Source: an uncultured Acidobacteriia bacterium
GTDB lineage: Bacteria > Acidobacteriota > Terriglobia > Bryobacterales > Bryobacteraceae
Reading direction: 5' to 3'
Length of the DNA: 64,000 nucleotides
NCBI GenBank assembly: GCA_903851195.1
Contig: CAINNJ010000025.1
Coordinates: 62,001 to 126,000, forward strand
The translations under genes and the position numbers were made by a program. The notes below the pieces were generated by a model, which was not told where the DNA came from, searched no databases, and saw only the letters and a program-made list of their open reading frames with translations. Positions 1-8,803 of the stretch are shown in pieces. Within the stretch, counting starts at the first letter, position 1. Every line of letters begins with the position of its first letter.

Positions 1-2
1 TC

Positions 3-536
3 GGGAACCCGGGCGGCGTTCATGCCGCCGCCACCGTCAGCGCCGTATTCGCCATCATGGACGAAGAAGCGCAGTTCATCGCTCAGTTCCGCGGCGAGCC
101 GGTAATGGCGCCGGATGTGGGCTTGTGCGAGATCCGGCCGTCCGGGGACGAGGCGCGATTGTTGTGCCGCGCCGGCGTGCGTCCACCGGCCACGGGTATC
201 GTTCGGCTGCATACGGGTATGAGCGGCCAGGTCATTCCGCCCGGGGCGGGCGTGGCACTGCACGAGGCGGCAAGCGGGTCGATTGACGCGGGCCCGGATG
301 GTTCCGACATCTCCTACTTCAATCATGCCTGGGCGCCCTGGCACGTGCTGCCCGGCTTCAGCCCGGTGTTCAAGTGGAACTGCCTGGTCGCGGAAGGCGG
401 GCGTGGTTTACGTCCCGCGCTCAGCGGCGCCTTCGTGGATGTCGCGTTCGTCAAACGCCACCCCATCGCTTTCCTGCAGCGCACGTTCACGGTGCCGGAC
501 CTCGTTATCGGCACGCCAGGCGGCCCCGCAAGATAA
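3..536 (+). CDS. C-terminal part of an unrecognised protein (5' end outside window)
   Basis: The frame is open from the left edge of the window, so the ATG at 57 is probably internal and the gene starts upstream. The visible 177 residues begin with a small-residue-rich GNPGGVHAAATVSAVF stretch and contain several Gly/Pro turns and two Trp-rich patches (around FNHAWAPWH). I see no signal peptide, membrane segment or known catalytic motif. Codon use is GC-rich at third positions like the neighbours, which supports real coding. It ends 24 nt before a Gfo/Idh/MocA gene on the same strand, so it may be the upstream member of the 561-4425 sugar operon. I do not recognise the family and assign no function. 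Confidence 0.6.
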   Translation, partial: GNPGGVHAAATVSAVFAIMDEEAQFIAQFRGEPVMAPDVGLCEIRPSGDEARLLCRAGVRPPATGIVRLHTGMSGQVIPPGAGVALHEAASGSIDAGPDGSDISYFNHAWAPWHVLPGFSPVFKWNCLVAEGGRGLRPALSGAFVDVAFVKRHPIAFLQRTFTVPDLVIGTPGGPAR

Positions 537-560
537 CGGACGCGATATCCTCGTTCGTAC

Positions 561-1484
561 ATGCTTCGATGGCTGGTGGTCGGTATCGGCGACGTCACGC
601 GCAAACGGGTGATTCCCGCAATTCTCGAAGAGCCGCGGAGTGAACTGTATGGCGTGGTCACCCGCGATCTGACGAAGGCCGCGGCGTATCCGGGCGCACG
701 CGCGTGGACCACTCTGACCGAAGCCTTACAGGACAGTAACATCGACGCTGTCTACGTCGCGTCGCCCGTTCTCTTCCACGGCGAACATACGTTGACCAGC
801 CTCCGCGCCGGCAAGCACGCGCTCTGCGAGAAGCCGTTGGCCATGAATTATCCGGAAGCGCAGAGCATGGCGCGGGAGCCGCGCGCGCCGGGGCAACTGC
901 TGGGCGTGGCGTACTTCCGCCGGCTTTTTCCGAAACTGATTCGCGCGAAACAGCTGATTGCCGAGGGCGTGATCGGCCAGCCCGTGCTGGCGGAGGCCAA
1001 CTGCCATGGCTGGCTCGAAAGCGAAGAGCGCGGCTGGCTGCGGGATCCCGCGCTGGCGGGCGGCGGTCCGCTCTATGACATCGGCTCGCACCGTATCGAC
1101 GCGTTCAATTTCCTCTTCGGGGAACCGGTCGCGGCCACCGGGCTGCGCTCCAACGCGGTGCACCAGATGGGCGTGGAAGACTCCGCCAGCGTGCTGATCA
1201 ACTACGCGCACGGCGTGCGCGGCATCATCGATGTGCGCTGGAATTCACGCGTACGCCGGGACCAGTTCCGCGTGATCGGCACCGAAGGCGAGATGGTGCT
1301 CGACCCGCTGCAGGGCGGCCAGCTTCGCTATGGAGATCGGGAAGAAGACTTGCCAATACATTCCAACGTGCACTACCCGCTGGTTGCGAACTTCACGGCC
1401 GCGGTGCTGGATGGAGTGCCGCTCGCGTGTCCCATCGGCGACGCGATTCAGACCGACTGGGTGACCGCGCAGGTGATGAAGTAG
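561..1484 (+). CDS. Gfo/Idh/MocA family NAD(P)-dependent oxidoreductase
   Basis: A 307-residue cytoplasmic oxidoreductase that probably oxidises or reduces a sugar or sugar-derived polyol. The N-terminal Rossmann fold starts with LVVGIGDVTRKRVIPAIL. The conserved E90-K91-P92 carries the family's catalytic lysine. The second domain has GGGPLYDIGSHRID, with D173 and H177 at the usual active-site positions. It is a little shorter than most relatives (about 330-350), and the helix after the EKP motif (residues 104-110) looks divergent. No signal peptide is seen. It is followed after 3 nt by a DMT permease, then a second Gfo/Idh/MocA gene and a TIM-barrel isomerase, so the four are probably one operon. 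The substrate cannot be read from the sequence. Confidence 0.88.
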   Translation: MLRWLVVGIGDVTRKRVIPAILEEPRSELYGVVTRDLTKAAAYPGARAWTTLTEALQDSNIDAVYVASPVLFHGEHTLTSLRAGKHALCEKPLAMNYPEAQSMAREPRAPGQLLGVAYFRRLFPKLIRAKQLIAEGVIGQPVLAEANCHGWLESEERGWLRDPALAGGGPLYDIGSHRIDAFNFLFGEPVAATGLRSNAVHQMGVEDSASVLINYAHGVRGIIDVRWNSRVRRDQFRVIGTEGEMVLDPLQGGQLRYGDREEDLPIHSNVHYPLVANFTAAVLDGVPLACPIGDAIQTDWVTAQVMK

Positions 1485-1487
1485 CCG

Positions 1488-2534
1488 ATGCCTGCACCCG
1501 CACTCGCTCCTATCGGACTGGCGATGGCCGCCACCATGTCCGTCTCCAACGTGCTGACCGACGTGGCGCGCAAACACGCGCTCACCGGGCGCGACCTCAT
1601 TCCGACCACGTTCTGGATCCGCACCGCCGTCACCGTGGTGATCGCGCTGGTGCTGCTGTTCCGCGTCGCGACAGGCTCCGCGATTGTGCTGCGCGACGTC
1701 GGCCCGCTGTTCGGCATCGAGTCGCTGCACTTCGCGCCGCTGCCGACTTTCCTTGCATACCTGCTGCTCGACGTGCTGCTGATCTCCGGCGTGACTTGCC
1801 TCTATTTCCGCTCCCTGCAGATCTCGCCGCTTTCCATGTGCGTGCCGTTCCTGGCGTTCACGCCGGTGTTCCTGATTCCCACCGGTTACGTGATTCTGGG
1901 CGAAGTGCCGTCGCCGCTGAAGGCGGTGGGCGTGGCGCTGATCGTGGTTGGTTCGATGGTGATGCACCGGCGTCTGTTCGCGGAAGGCTGGATGGCGCCC
2001 ATCCGCGCGGTGCTGCGCGAGAAGGGCAGCCGCTACATGCTGCTGGTCTCGTTCATTTTCTCGATTACCAACCCGCTCGACAAGAAGCTGGTGACCATGA
2101 GCGATGTGTTCACGGAAGCCTGCGCTTACGGCCTGGGACTCGCCATCGCGTTCTTCCTGATTGGCCGCTGGCAGGGCGCGAACTTCGCCGCCGCGTCGAA
2201 AGCCAACTGGAAGTGGATCTGGCTGGCGGGCCTGCTGGACGCGGTTTCGCTGCTGTTCCAGCTGGCGTCGTACTCGTATATCGCGGTGGTGATCACGGTG
2301 AGCATCAAGCGCGCGGGCATCGTGCTGTCGGTCTTCTCGGGCTGGCTGTTCTTCCGCGAACGCGGCATTACCGATAAGGTGATCGCGGCTTCCGTGATGT
2401 TCTGCGGCGTGCTGATTCTGTACCTGCCGGTGTCGCCTCTGGAGACGGCGGGTATCGCGCTGTTCACGCTGGCCGGCATGGGCGTGGCGCTCTATGCCAC
2501 ACGGGAAGAAAGCGTCGCGGAGGTGGTCCGGTGA
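1488..2534 (+). CDS. EamA/DMT superfamily permease
   Basis: A 348-residue very hydrophobic inner-membrane protein with about ten predicted transmembrane segments in two repeats, the pattern of the drug/metabolite transporter (EamA) superfamily. The segment around residues 120-155 (PLSMCVPFLAFTPVFLIP) and its counterpart near 265-290 (AVVITVSIKRAGIVLSVFSG) resemble the paired helices of the two EamA halves. It starts 3 nt after the stop of the upstream Gfo/Idh/MocA gene and overlaps the next one by 4 nt (GTGA), so translational coupling is likely. Given its neighbours it may move the sugar or sugar acid handled by this operon; direction and substrate are unknown. Confidence 0.85.
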   Translation: MPAPALAPIGLAMAATMSVSNVLTDVARKHALTGRDLIPTTFWIRTAVTVVIALVLLFRVATGSAIVLRDVGPLFGIESLHFAPLPTFLAYLLLDVLLISGVTCLYFRSLQISPLSMCVPFLAFTPVFLIPTGYVILGEVPSPLKAVGVALIVVGSMVMHRRLFAEGWMAPIRAVLREKGSRYMLLVSFIFSITNPLDKKLVTMSDVFTEACAYGLGLAIAFFLIGRWQGANFAAASKANWKWIWLAGLLDAVSLLFQLASYSYIAVVITVSIKRAGIVLSVFSGWLFFRERGITDKVIAASVMFCGVLILYLPVSPLETAGIALFTLAGMGVALYATREESVAEVVR

Positions 2535-3607
2535 ACGTCGCATTCGTGGGCTGCGGCGGGATGGCCGCGCATTACCTGGGTGTGTATCGCGATCTCGATT
2601 GGGTGCGCGTGGTGTGTTGTATCGACGCGGAGCTGAGCAGCGCGCAAAAGGCCGCGGATACGTTCGCATCCGACAAACCACTGGCGACCACCGATTACGG
2701 GCAGGCGCTCGGGAACGATATCGACACGGTCATCATCAGCACGCCGAACTCGTGTCATGCGTTCCAGGCGATCGCGGCGATGCAGGCGGGAAAACATGTG
2801 CTGCTGCAGAAGCCCGTGGCCGCGAATCTGGCCGATGCGGAAGCGATCGAACGCGCGGCGGCGGAATCCCGGCAGACCACCGGGCTTTACATGAGCTACT
2901 TCGACCAGCCTCTCATCCACGACCTGCGGGACATGGTGTCGCAACAGCGTCTGGGCAACGTGGTGCACTGCTATGCGCGGCTGATGCATCGCGGAGGCAT
3001 GATGTGGTCGAAGGAAGCGCTGGCGGGCCGGCAGACCTGGCGCGGGTCGGTAGCGGAGACCGGCGGCGGCTGTTTCATTCAGCTGGCCGTGCACTATATT
3101 CACATCTTCGAGTGGGTTACGCAGTCGAGAGTCGTGCGCGCCACGGCGCTCACGCAACGGCTGCACTGCCCGGGTCTGGAAGGCGAAGACGTGGCTTCGG
3201 CGCTGCTGCAGTTGGAGTCCGGCGCGCTGGTCACGCTGGACACGGCGTGGTGCGCGGATGGCGAGGAACTGGCGATTCACGGGACCGGCGGACGCGCGGT
3301 GTACCGGGGCAATCGCTGGCTCGCGTTGTCGTCGTCGGCGGGGAAGTTCGAGGGGCGCGTTGTGCGCTACGACGGGGGTGTCACGGAGGCCTTCGGCGGT
3401 CCGCTGGGTGAAGAGCAGGTGTTCGAGATAACGCCGCCCGGATTCGCGGATATCGGCAATGCGCTGAATCAGCATGTGGCGTTTCTCGAAGCGGCGCGCG
3501 AGGGCCGGGCCGCGCCGGTGTCGATCGCGTCGGGCGTTTGGGATATGCGCGTGGTGGGCGCGGTGTATGAGTCCGCGCGAACGGAGAGAGCGGTGAGACT
3601 GGCATGA
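2531..3607 (+). CDS. Gfo/Idh/MocA family oxidoreductase (QKP variant)
   Basis: A 358-residue cytoplasmic oxidoreductase starting at a GTG that overlaps the preceding stop by 4 nt. The N-terminal VAFVGCGGMAAHYLG is the dinucleotide-binding Rossmann loop. The catalytic-lysine motif reads Q93-K94-P95 instead of the usual EKP, which is a known variant. The sequence ETGGGCFIQLAVHYIHIFEW matches the conserved GG..D/Q..H..D region of the C-terminal domain. It differs clearly from the copy at 561-1484, so the operon carries two non-redundant dehydrogenases, as in pathways that oxidise a sugar, isomerise it and reduce it again. The stop overlaps the next start (ATGA). Substrate unknown. Confidence 0.87.
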   Translation: MNVAFVGCGGMAAHYLGVYRDLDWVRVVCCIDAELSSAQKAADTFASDKPLATTDYGQALGNDIDTVIISTPNSCHAFQAIAAMQAGKHVLLQKPVAANLADAEAIERAAAESRQTTGLYMSYFDQPLIHDLRDMVSQQRLGNVVHCYARLMHRGGMMWSKEALAGRQTWRGSVAETGGGCFIQLAVHYIHIFEWVTQSRVVRATALTQRLHCPGLEGEDVASALLQLESGALVTLDTAWCADGEELAIHGTGGRAVYRGNRWLALSSSAGKFEGRVVRYDGGVTEAFGGPLGEEQVFEITPPGFADIGNALNQHVAFLEAAREGRAAPVSIASGVWDMRVVGAVYESARTERAVRLA

Positions 3608-4425
3608 ACCTCGGCATTGTCTCCGACGAGATCGATCGCGATTTCGCGAAAGCGGTGGAGATCGGCGTGGCTCTGGGAATCCGCCGGTACGAGATTCGCG
3701 GGCTGCCATCCGGCCGCGCGCCGATGTGCGATCCCGCGGATCTGCGCGAGGCCGAGCGCATCGCGGCACACGAAGGCGTGGAGATCACGGCGCTCTCGCC
3801 CGGCTTATTCAAGCTGACCGAAGATCAGGCGGGCTTTGCGCGCGAGATGGCGGAAGTGTATCCGCGGGCGGCGGAGTGGGCGCATCGATGGAATCTTCCG
3901 GGGCTGATCGTGTTCGGCTTTCACAAGCCTGGCGCGACCGAAGAAGGCGCTTCGTCGATGCCGCGCGAGGAAGTGCCACAGCAGGTGGTCGAGTGGCTCG
4001 CCGAAGCCGGCGAACGCGCCAGCGCGGATGGCCTGGTGCTGATGATCGAGCCCGAGCCCATCTGTTGGGCGGACACGGCGCGCGGAACCGCTGCGCTGAT
4101 TGAACGCGCGGGCATGCCAGGGCTGCGTATCAACTACGATCCGGGCAATGTAGCCTGGCTGGAACAGCGCGATCCCATCGGAGAGTTCGAAGCCGCCGCG
4201 CCGTGGATCGCGAACGTCCACATCAAAGACCTGCTGCCCTGCCCCGCCGGGGTGCGTCCCGCGTTCGTGCCGGCGGGTGAGGGCATGATCGAATACGGCG
4301 CGCATTTTCAGGCGCTCCGGAACGCGGGCTATGCGGGGCCGATTTCGCTGGAGCCGCACATGGACGGCAAGCCGGAGACCATCCGCCGCTGCCGGGATGC
4401 CGTGCAGCGGCTCTGGGCTATTTGA
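3604..4425 (+). CDS. Sugar phosphate isomerase/epimerase-like TIM barrel
   Basis: A 273-residue protein of the xylose isomerase-like AP endonuclease 2 superfamily, which isomerises or epimerises sugars and keto-sugars using a divalent metal. The four expected ligands are visible on successive strands: E149 (VLMIEPEP), D179 (INYDPGN), H206 (IANVHIKD) and E250 (SLEPH). There is no signal peptide, so it is cytoplasmic. It overlaps the upstream Gfo/Idh/MocA gene by 4 nt and is the last gene of this operon. Its last 8 nt overlap the 3' end of the convergent GH28 gene. The pairing of such an isomerase with Gfo/Idh/MocA enzymes is common in inositol, keto-sugar and glycoside-oxidation pathways; the exact reaction is not determined. 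Confidence 0.85.
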   Translation: MNLGIVSDEIDRDFAKAVEIGVALGIRRYEIRGLPSGRAPMCDPADLREAERIAAHEGVEITALSPGLFKLTEDQAGFAREMAEVYPRAAEWAHRWNLPGLIVFGFHKPGATEEGASSMPREEVPQQVVEWLAEAGERASADGLVLMIEPEPICWADTARGTAALIERAGMPGLRINYDPGNVAWLEQRDPIGEFEAAAPWIANVHIKDLLPCPAGVRPAFVPAGEGMIEYGAHFQALRNAGYAGPISLEPHMDGKPETIRRCRDAVQRLWAI

Positions 4426-5749
4426 CGGTCACTTTGCTGCCGTCGGCCGTGCGGATGCGCATGTCGGTGAATTTCCAGTTTTCGGTGTTCTGAATGGTGC
4501 CCGCGGTCTTCGCTTCGATATCCAGATTGCTGAACTCGAAATCCTTCAGCACGGCTTCGGGATAGGCGCTCACGGAGAAAGCCTGTTTCGCGCCGGAGGC
4601 TTTCACGTCGGAGATTCGGATGTTGCGGAAGTGCGGCAGACCCTGCGCGGGCGGCACGGGCGCGGCCAGGACTCGCCAGTAGTCCGGCACGTTCGTCATG
4701 CCGTCCGGGATTTTCGCGTAGCTGAAAGCCGGGTTCCAGTTCAGCGTCACGCTGATGGCGGTGGGCACGTCCACCATGGTCACGCCGCGGATATCGATGT
4801 TCTCGATAACGCCGCCGCGCGTGCTGGCCGATTTGAACAGGATGCCGTTGGGGACGCCCGCCAGTACGGTGAGGCCGGAGACCTGGACGTCTCGAATCCC
4901 GCCCGAGGTTTCGCTGCCAACCGTCACACCCGCCGCTCCGCCGCGCACGGTGTTGTCAAGCAGTGTAACCTTTTCGGTGGGCCGGTTGACGCGCAGGCCA
5001 TCGGAGTCGCGCCCGGACTTCAGACAGAGCGCGTCATCGTTGCACTCGATATCGCAGTGCTGCACCAGCACGGCCGAGGAGGAATCGATGTCGATGCCAT
5101 CCGTGCTGGGGCCGCGCCCGCCGATGTTGTTGCGGATGGTGATGCCCTCGACGTTCACGTGTTCGGAGTAGCAGATGTGGACGGTCCAGAATGCCGAGCG
5201 CTGCAGGTTGAGCCCTTCCAGATCCACGTTCGAAGACTTGTAGATCTGGATCAGGCGCGGCCGGGGGCAATCGTAATCCACCGCCCAGCGCAGGCCTTTC
5301 GGCTCATACTCGTCGCGGCGCATGTGCCAGTAACGATCCCACCACTGCTTGCCGTCGCCATCCACCGTGCCCTTGCCGGAGATCTTGACGCCGGACTGCT
5401 CGTAGACGTTGAGCAGCGCGGCGGGCCAGCTCATTTCAATGCCGGAGATGCGCGTCCGCATCACCGGATAGGCCGCCTGATCCTGCACGCCGCGGAGCGT
5501 GACGCCCTCATCGATGCGCATGTTCATGCCGGACTTCAGGAAGACGGAGCCGGTGAGATAGACGCCCGGCTTGAAGACCACGGTGGCGCCATGGCCGGCC
5601 TTCGCCGCCGCGTCGATAGCTCGCTGAATCGCTGCTGTATCGACCGCCGTGCCATCGCCCTTCGCACCGTATTGCGTCACCGGGAACTCCGCCGCGAACA
5701 AGGCGGAAGACAGCAGCAGGGGTGCAAAGAGAAGGGCGCGCCTATTCAT
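4418..5749 (-). CDS. Glycoside hydrolase family 28 (polygalacturonase-like), exported
   Basis: A 443-residue secreted enzyme expected to hydrolyse galacturonic acid linkages in pectin-type polymers. It has an N-terminal signal peptide ending near ALFA-AEF (residue 20). The next segment, QYGAKGDGTAVDTAAIQRAI, is the usual start of pectate-lyase/GH28 right-handed beta helices. The catalytic aspartates fit S215-TDGID-220 and the D238-D239 pair in CNDDALCLKSG, followed by the VGSET loop at 278-281. It is downstream of, and overlaps by 8 nt, an ADOP permease gene in the same direction, so it probably shares the PadR-headed transcript. Endo or exo action and the exact pectic substrate are not decidable. 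Confidence 0.9.
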   Translation of the reverse strand: MNRRALLFAPLLLSSALFAAEFPVTQYGAKGDGTAVDTAAIQRAIDAAAKAGHGATVVFKPGVYLTGSVFLKSGMNMRIDEGVTLRGVQDQAAYPVMRTRISGIEMSWPAALLNVYEQSGVKISGKGTVDGDGKQWWDRYWHMRRDEYEPKGLRWAVDYDCPRPRLIQIYKSSNVDLEGLNLQRSAFWTVHICYSEHVNVEGITIRNNIGGRGPSTDGIDIDSSSAVLVQHCDIECNDDALCLKSGRDSDGLRVNRPTEKVTLLDNTVRGGAAGVTVGSETSGGIRDVQVSGLTVLAGVPNGILFKSASTRGGVIENIDIRGVTMVDVPTAISVTLNWNPAFSYAKIPDGMTNVPDYWRVLAAPVPPAQGLPHFRNIRISDVKASGAKQAFSVSAYPEAVLKDFEFSNLDIEAKTAGTIQNTENWKFTDMRIRTADGSKVTVK

Positions 5750-8474
5750 GCCGTAAAGCTACCATGGGGTCGATTCGCGCGGCTCTCCACGCGGGAGCGT
5801 AACCTGCCGCCACGGCAGCGGCGACAAGCACCGCGATAGAAAGCCCGATGGAAAGCGGGTCGTTCGGTTTGATGCCGAACAGGAAAGACGCCACGAAGTG
5901 CGCGGTCTCCCACGCGGTGACGAGGCCGAGGGCAAGCCCGACGGAGGCGAGCACAAGAACCTCGCGGAGCACCATCCAGATCACCTTGCCGCGTTGCGCG
6001 CCGAGCGCCATGCGGATGCCGATCTCGCCAGTCCGCCTCGCCACCGCGTACGCCATGGTGCCGTAGAGACCGACGCCGGCGATGAGCAGTGCCAGGACCG
6101 CGAAGCAGGTGCAGAGGTCCGCGAAGGTGCGCTCCTGCTGGATGGTTTCATCGATGGTGGCGGCCTGCGTGGTCACGTCCGCGACCGGCACGGCGGCACT
6201 GGCCTGGTGGACGATCTGCCGTACCGTGTTCGCGAGCGCGAGCGGATTGCCGGCGGTGCGGACCACATAAGTCATCCCGCCGAGCGCTTTCATATCCTGC
6301 GTGTAAGGGACGTAGACGACCGGCGGGTTGTCGTTCCGCAGGCTGTTGTAGCGGCTGTTGCGGACCACGCCGACGATCTCGATATCGGGAGTCGGCTTCT
6401 CGCCACCGAGGCCGATGCGGCGGCCAATGGGACTCTGCCCGGCGAAGAACTGCTTCGCGAATTCCTCGGAAACCACGGCCACGCGGGGGCTCTGCATATC
6501 GTGGGCTTCGAGACCCCGCCCCAGCAGGACCGGGATCTGCATGGTGTTCAGGAAAGACTGGTCCGCGGACACCATGGGCGTGCTGAGCGGCTTGCCCGTA
6601 GCGGGGAGACCGGTTGCGGGCAGGCCGGGAACCGTCAGTCCCGTTTCGTTCCAGTAGTGAGCGGCAAGGGGGAACTCCGCCAGGCCCGCGCCGCGCACTT
6701 CGGGAAGCACGCGGAAGCGGTCCGCGAGGTTGGCGTAGAAGTTGGCGAGTGCCGCGTCTTTGTAGCCGGCCTGTCGCGCGTTGAGCTTGAAGATCAGCAG
6801 GTTCTCCTGGTTGAAGCCGAGTTCCACGGCGCGCAGGTTCGCGAGCGTGTGGACGAACAGACCGGCGGCGATGACCAGCAACAGCGAAATGGCGATCTGC
6901 GCCACCACCAGGACGCGGCTGAGGCCAAAGCGGAAGCCGAACCGCCGCGTTCTCACGTGAGCCGCACCGGCCCGGACTTCCTTCAGGGCCGGCGCGAGAT
7001 CCACTTTGGTGGCCTGCAGCGCGGGGGCAAGGCCGAAGACGATTCCCGTGGCGACCGCCAGCGCGAACGTGAAGCCCAGCACGGGCCAGTCCAGACCGGC
7101 ACGCAGGATGGCTTGTCCGTTGCGATTGCCGAGCAGCAGGGTGATGAAGCGAATGCCGCCGAGCGCGACGAGCAGCCCGAGCGCGCCGCCGCTGAGGGAC
7201 AGCAGCACGCTCTCCGTCAGCAGTTGCCGGATGACGCGCATCCGTCCCGCGCCCATGCTCAGGCGGATCGCCATCTCGCGGCGGCGGGCGGTAGCGCGGG
7301 CGAGCAGCAGGTTGGCGATGTTGGCGCAGGCAATGGTGAGAATCAGGCCGACCATGGTCATCAGGACGAGCAGCGGTTTGGAGTACTGGCGGCGCAGGGA
7401 GTCGATGCCGGAAGCGCCTTCTTCCAGCCGGAGTTTGGGCAGGCCCGCGCGCTGTTCGGGCTTCGTCACCGTGCTCTCTGCATACTGGCCGAACTCACCG
7501 GCGAGTTGGGTTTGCGCCTGCTGCAGGCTGACGCCAGGCTTCAGGCGGCCCATCATCTCCACCCAGAAGAAGTTGCGGTTGAAGAAGCGGCGCTTTTCTT
7601 CTTCAGCGGGCTTCGGCGTGAGCAGCGGGGAAGAGTGCAGGGGGAGGAAGACGGGCGGGTCCTGCCCGGCATCGAGACCGAAGAAGCCGGGAGCGGAGAC
7701 GCCGACGATGGTGAACGGGACGTTGTTGACCAGCAGTTGCTTGCCAATCGCTGCGGGGTTTGCGGCATAGCGCCGTTGCCAGTAGCTGTAGCTGAGGACG
7801 GCGACGGGCGGGGCCCCGGCGCGGTCGTCTTCATCGAGGATCAGGCGTCCGGCGGCGGGCGTCACGCCGAGGCCGGGGAAGTAACCGCCGGAAGCAAACA
7901 CGCCGTGCACCAGTTCGGCCTGGCCTTCGGCGACAAGGTTGATCTGGAAGGCGGATGCGTACGTGAAGAGAGTGGAAAGGGCGGTGTGTTTCGGGTCAAG
8001 CGTCGCGACGGCGGGGAACGGGAAGTTGGGGCTGATGCTGCCGCCGCCGTCGCGGTACATGGTTCCCATGATGCCGCGCGGCGGCCCGGAGCGGCCCGCG
8101 GAACGCCACTTCAGAATGACGAGTTCGCCGGGATTCCGCACCGGGAGCGAACGAAGCAGAACCGCATCCATGAAGCTGTAAATCGCCGTGTTGGCCCCGA
8201 TGCCGAGGGCGAGCGAGAGCACCGCCATCGCGGTGAAAAGTTTATTCGCCGCCATGGCCCGCAGGCCGTAGCGCAGGTCCTGCGCGAACTGTTCCCAAAA
8301 CGTCCATGTCCACATAGCGCGGCTGTCCTCCTTCAGAAGTGTGATGTTGCCGAATGGCGTGGGCCACTGCTCCTCGGCCCAGAGAGCCAGATGATGTTGC
8401 AGTTCTTCGTCGAGTTCGCGCTCATACTGGGCGCGGCGGAGCAGGAACCGCAACCGTCGAAGAAGTTCGCTCAT
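5742..8474 (-). CDS. ADOP-family ABC transporter permease (MacB/FtsX-like)
   Basis: A 910-residue inner-membrane permease. Residues 1-60 form a charged N-terminal cap (MSELLRRLRFLLRRAQYERELDEEL) typical of acidobacterial duplicated orphan permeases. A first MacB periplasmic core and FtsX block follows (ALGIGANTAIYSFMDAVLL near residue 90, ANLLLARATARRREMAIRLSMGAGR near 390). A second copy ends with ARRTGEIGIRMALGAQRG and the terminal PAWRAARIDPMVALRHE. No ATPase is encoded beside it, as is usual for this class. It overlaps its PadR regulator upstream by 4 nt and GH28 downstream by 8 nt. The transported substrate is unknown; macrolide, lipoprotein and envelope-stress roles have been suggested for relatives. 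Confidence 0.93.
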   Translation of the reverse strand: MSELLRRLRFLLRRAQYERELDEELQHHLALWAEEQWPTPFGNITLLKEDSRAMWTWTFWEQFAQDLRYGLRAMAANKLFTAMAVLSLALGIGANTAIYSFMDAVLLRSLPVRNPGELVILKWRSAGRSGPPRGIMGTMYRDGGGSISPNFPFPAVATLDPKHTALSTLFTYASAFQINLVAEGQAELVHGVFASGGYFPGLGVTPAAGRLILDEDDRAGAPPVAVLSYSYWQRRYAANPAAIGKQLLVNNVPFTIVGVSAPGFFGLDAGQDPPVFLPLHSSPLLTPKPAEEEKRRFFNRNFFWVEMMGRLKPGVSLQQAQTQLAGEFGQYAESTVTKPEQRAGLPKLRLEEGASGIDSLRRQYSKPLLVLMTMVGLILTIACANIANLLLARATARRREMAIRLSMGAGRMRVIRQLLTESVLLSLSGGALGLLVALGGIRFITLLLGNRNGQAILRAGLDWPVLGFTFALAVATGIVFGLAPALQATKVDLAPALKEVRAGAAHVRTRRFGFRFGLSRVLVVAQIAISLLLVIAAGLFVHTLANLRAVELGFNQENLLIFKLNARQAGYKDAALANFYANLADRFRVLPEVRGAGLAEFPLAAHYWNETGLTVPGLPATGLPATGKPLSTPMVSADQSFLNTMQIPVLLGRGLEAHDMQSPRVAVVSEEFAKQFFAGQSPIGRRIGLGGEKPTPDIEIVGVVRNSRYNSLRNDNPPVVYVPYTQDMKALGGMTYVVRTAGNPLALANTVRQIVHQASAAVPVADVTTQAATIDETIQQERTFADLCTCFAVLALLIAGVGLYGTMAYAVARRTGEIGIRMALGAQRGKVIWMVLREVLVLASVGLALGLVTAWETAHFVASFLFGIKPNDPLSIGLSIAVLVAAAVAAGYAPAWRAARIDPMVALRHE

Positions 8475-8803
8475 ACCGCCTCAATCACGCGGGCGATGGC
8501 GCCCATTACGCGGCCGAAATCGTGCAGTTCGCGGTCGAGTTGTTTGCGGCCTTCGGGAGTGAGTTGGTAGTAGCGGGCGCGCCGGTTGTTCTCCGAAGGA
8601 CGCCACTCGCCGGCGATCCAGCCCTTCACCAGCATGCGCTGCAGAGCCGGGTAGAGCGACCCTTCTTCCACCAGCAGCACGTCCTGGGACGTTTCGCGGA
8701 TGTGTTGTGCAATGCCGTAGCCGTGCATGGCGCCGAGGCGCGCGAGCGTCTTCAGCACCAGCAGGTGCAAGGTTCCGGGCGGAATTTCGGGGCGGGTTCC
8801 CAT
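8471..8803 (-). CDS. PadR family transcriptional regulator
   Basis: A 110-residue winged-helix repressor. The N-terminus, MGTRPEIPPGTLHLLVLKTL, is the standard start of PadR proteins that accompany ADOP permeases. The recognition region runs through GYGIAQHI and EEGSLYPALQRMLVKGWIAGEW, followed by the wing RRARYYQLTPEGRKQL. The gene overlaps the ADOP permease by 4 nt, so both are made from one mRNA. Three adjoining 16-bp repeats (8801-8848) cover the start codon and the sequence just upstream, which suggests autoregulation. No Shine-Dalgarno sequence is seen, so the mRNA may be leaderless. Confidence 0.93.
   Translation of the reverse strand: MGTRPEIPPGTLHLLVLKTLARLGAMHGYGIAQHIRETSQDVLLVEEGSLYPALQRMLVKGWIAGEWRPSENNRRARYYQLTPEGRKQLDRELHDFGRVMGAIARVIEAV

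Noticed and set aside
5898-8570. A nearly 900-codon open frame opposite the ADOP and GH28-region genes
   Set aside because: It is antisense to a clear ADOP permease, is very rich in Arg, Gly, Glu and His, and has no recognisable domain. GC-rich third positions keep such frames open by chance.
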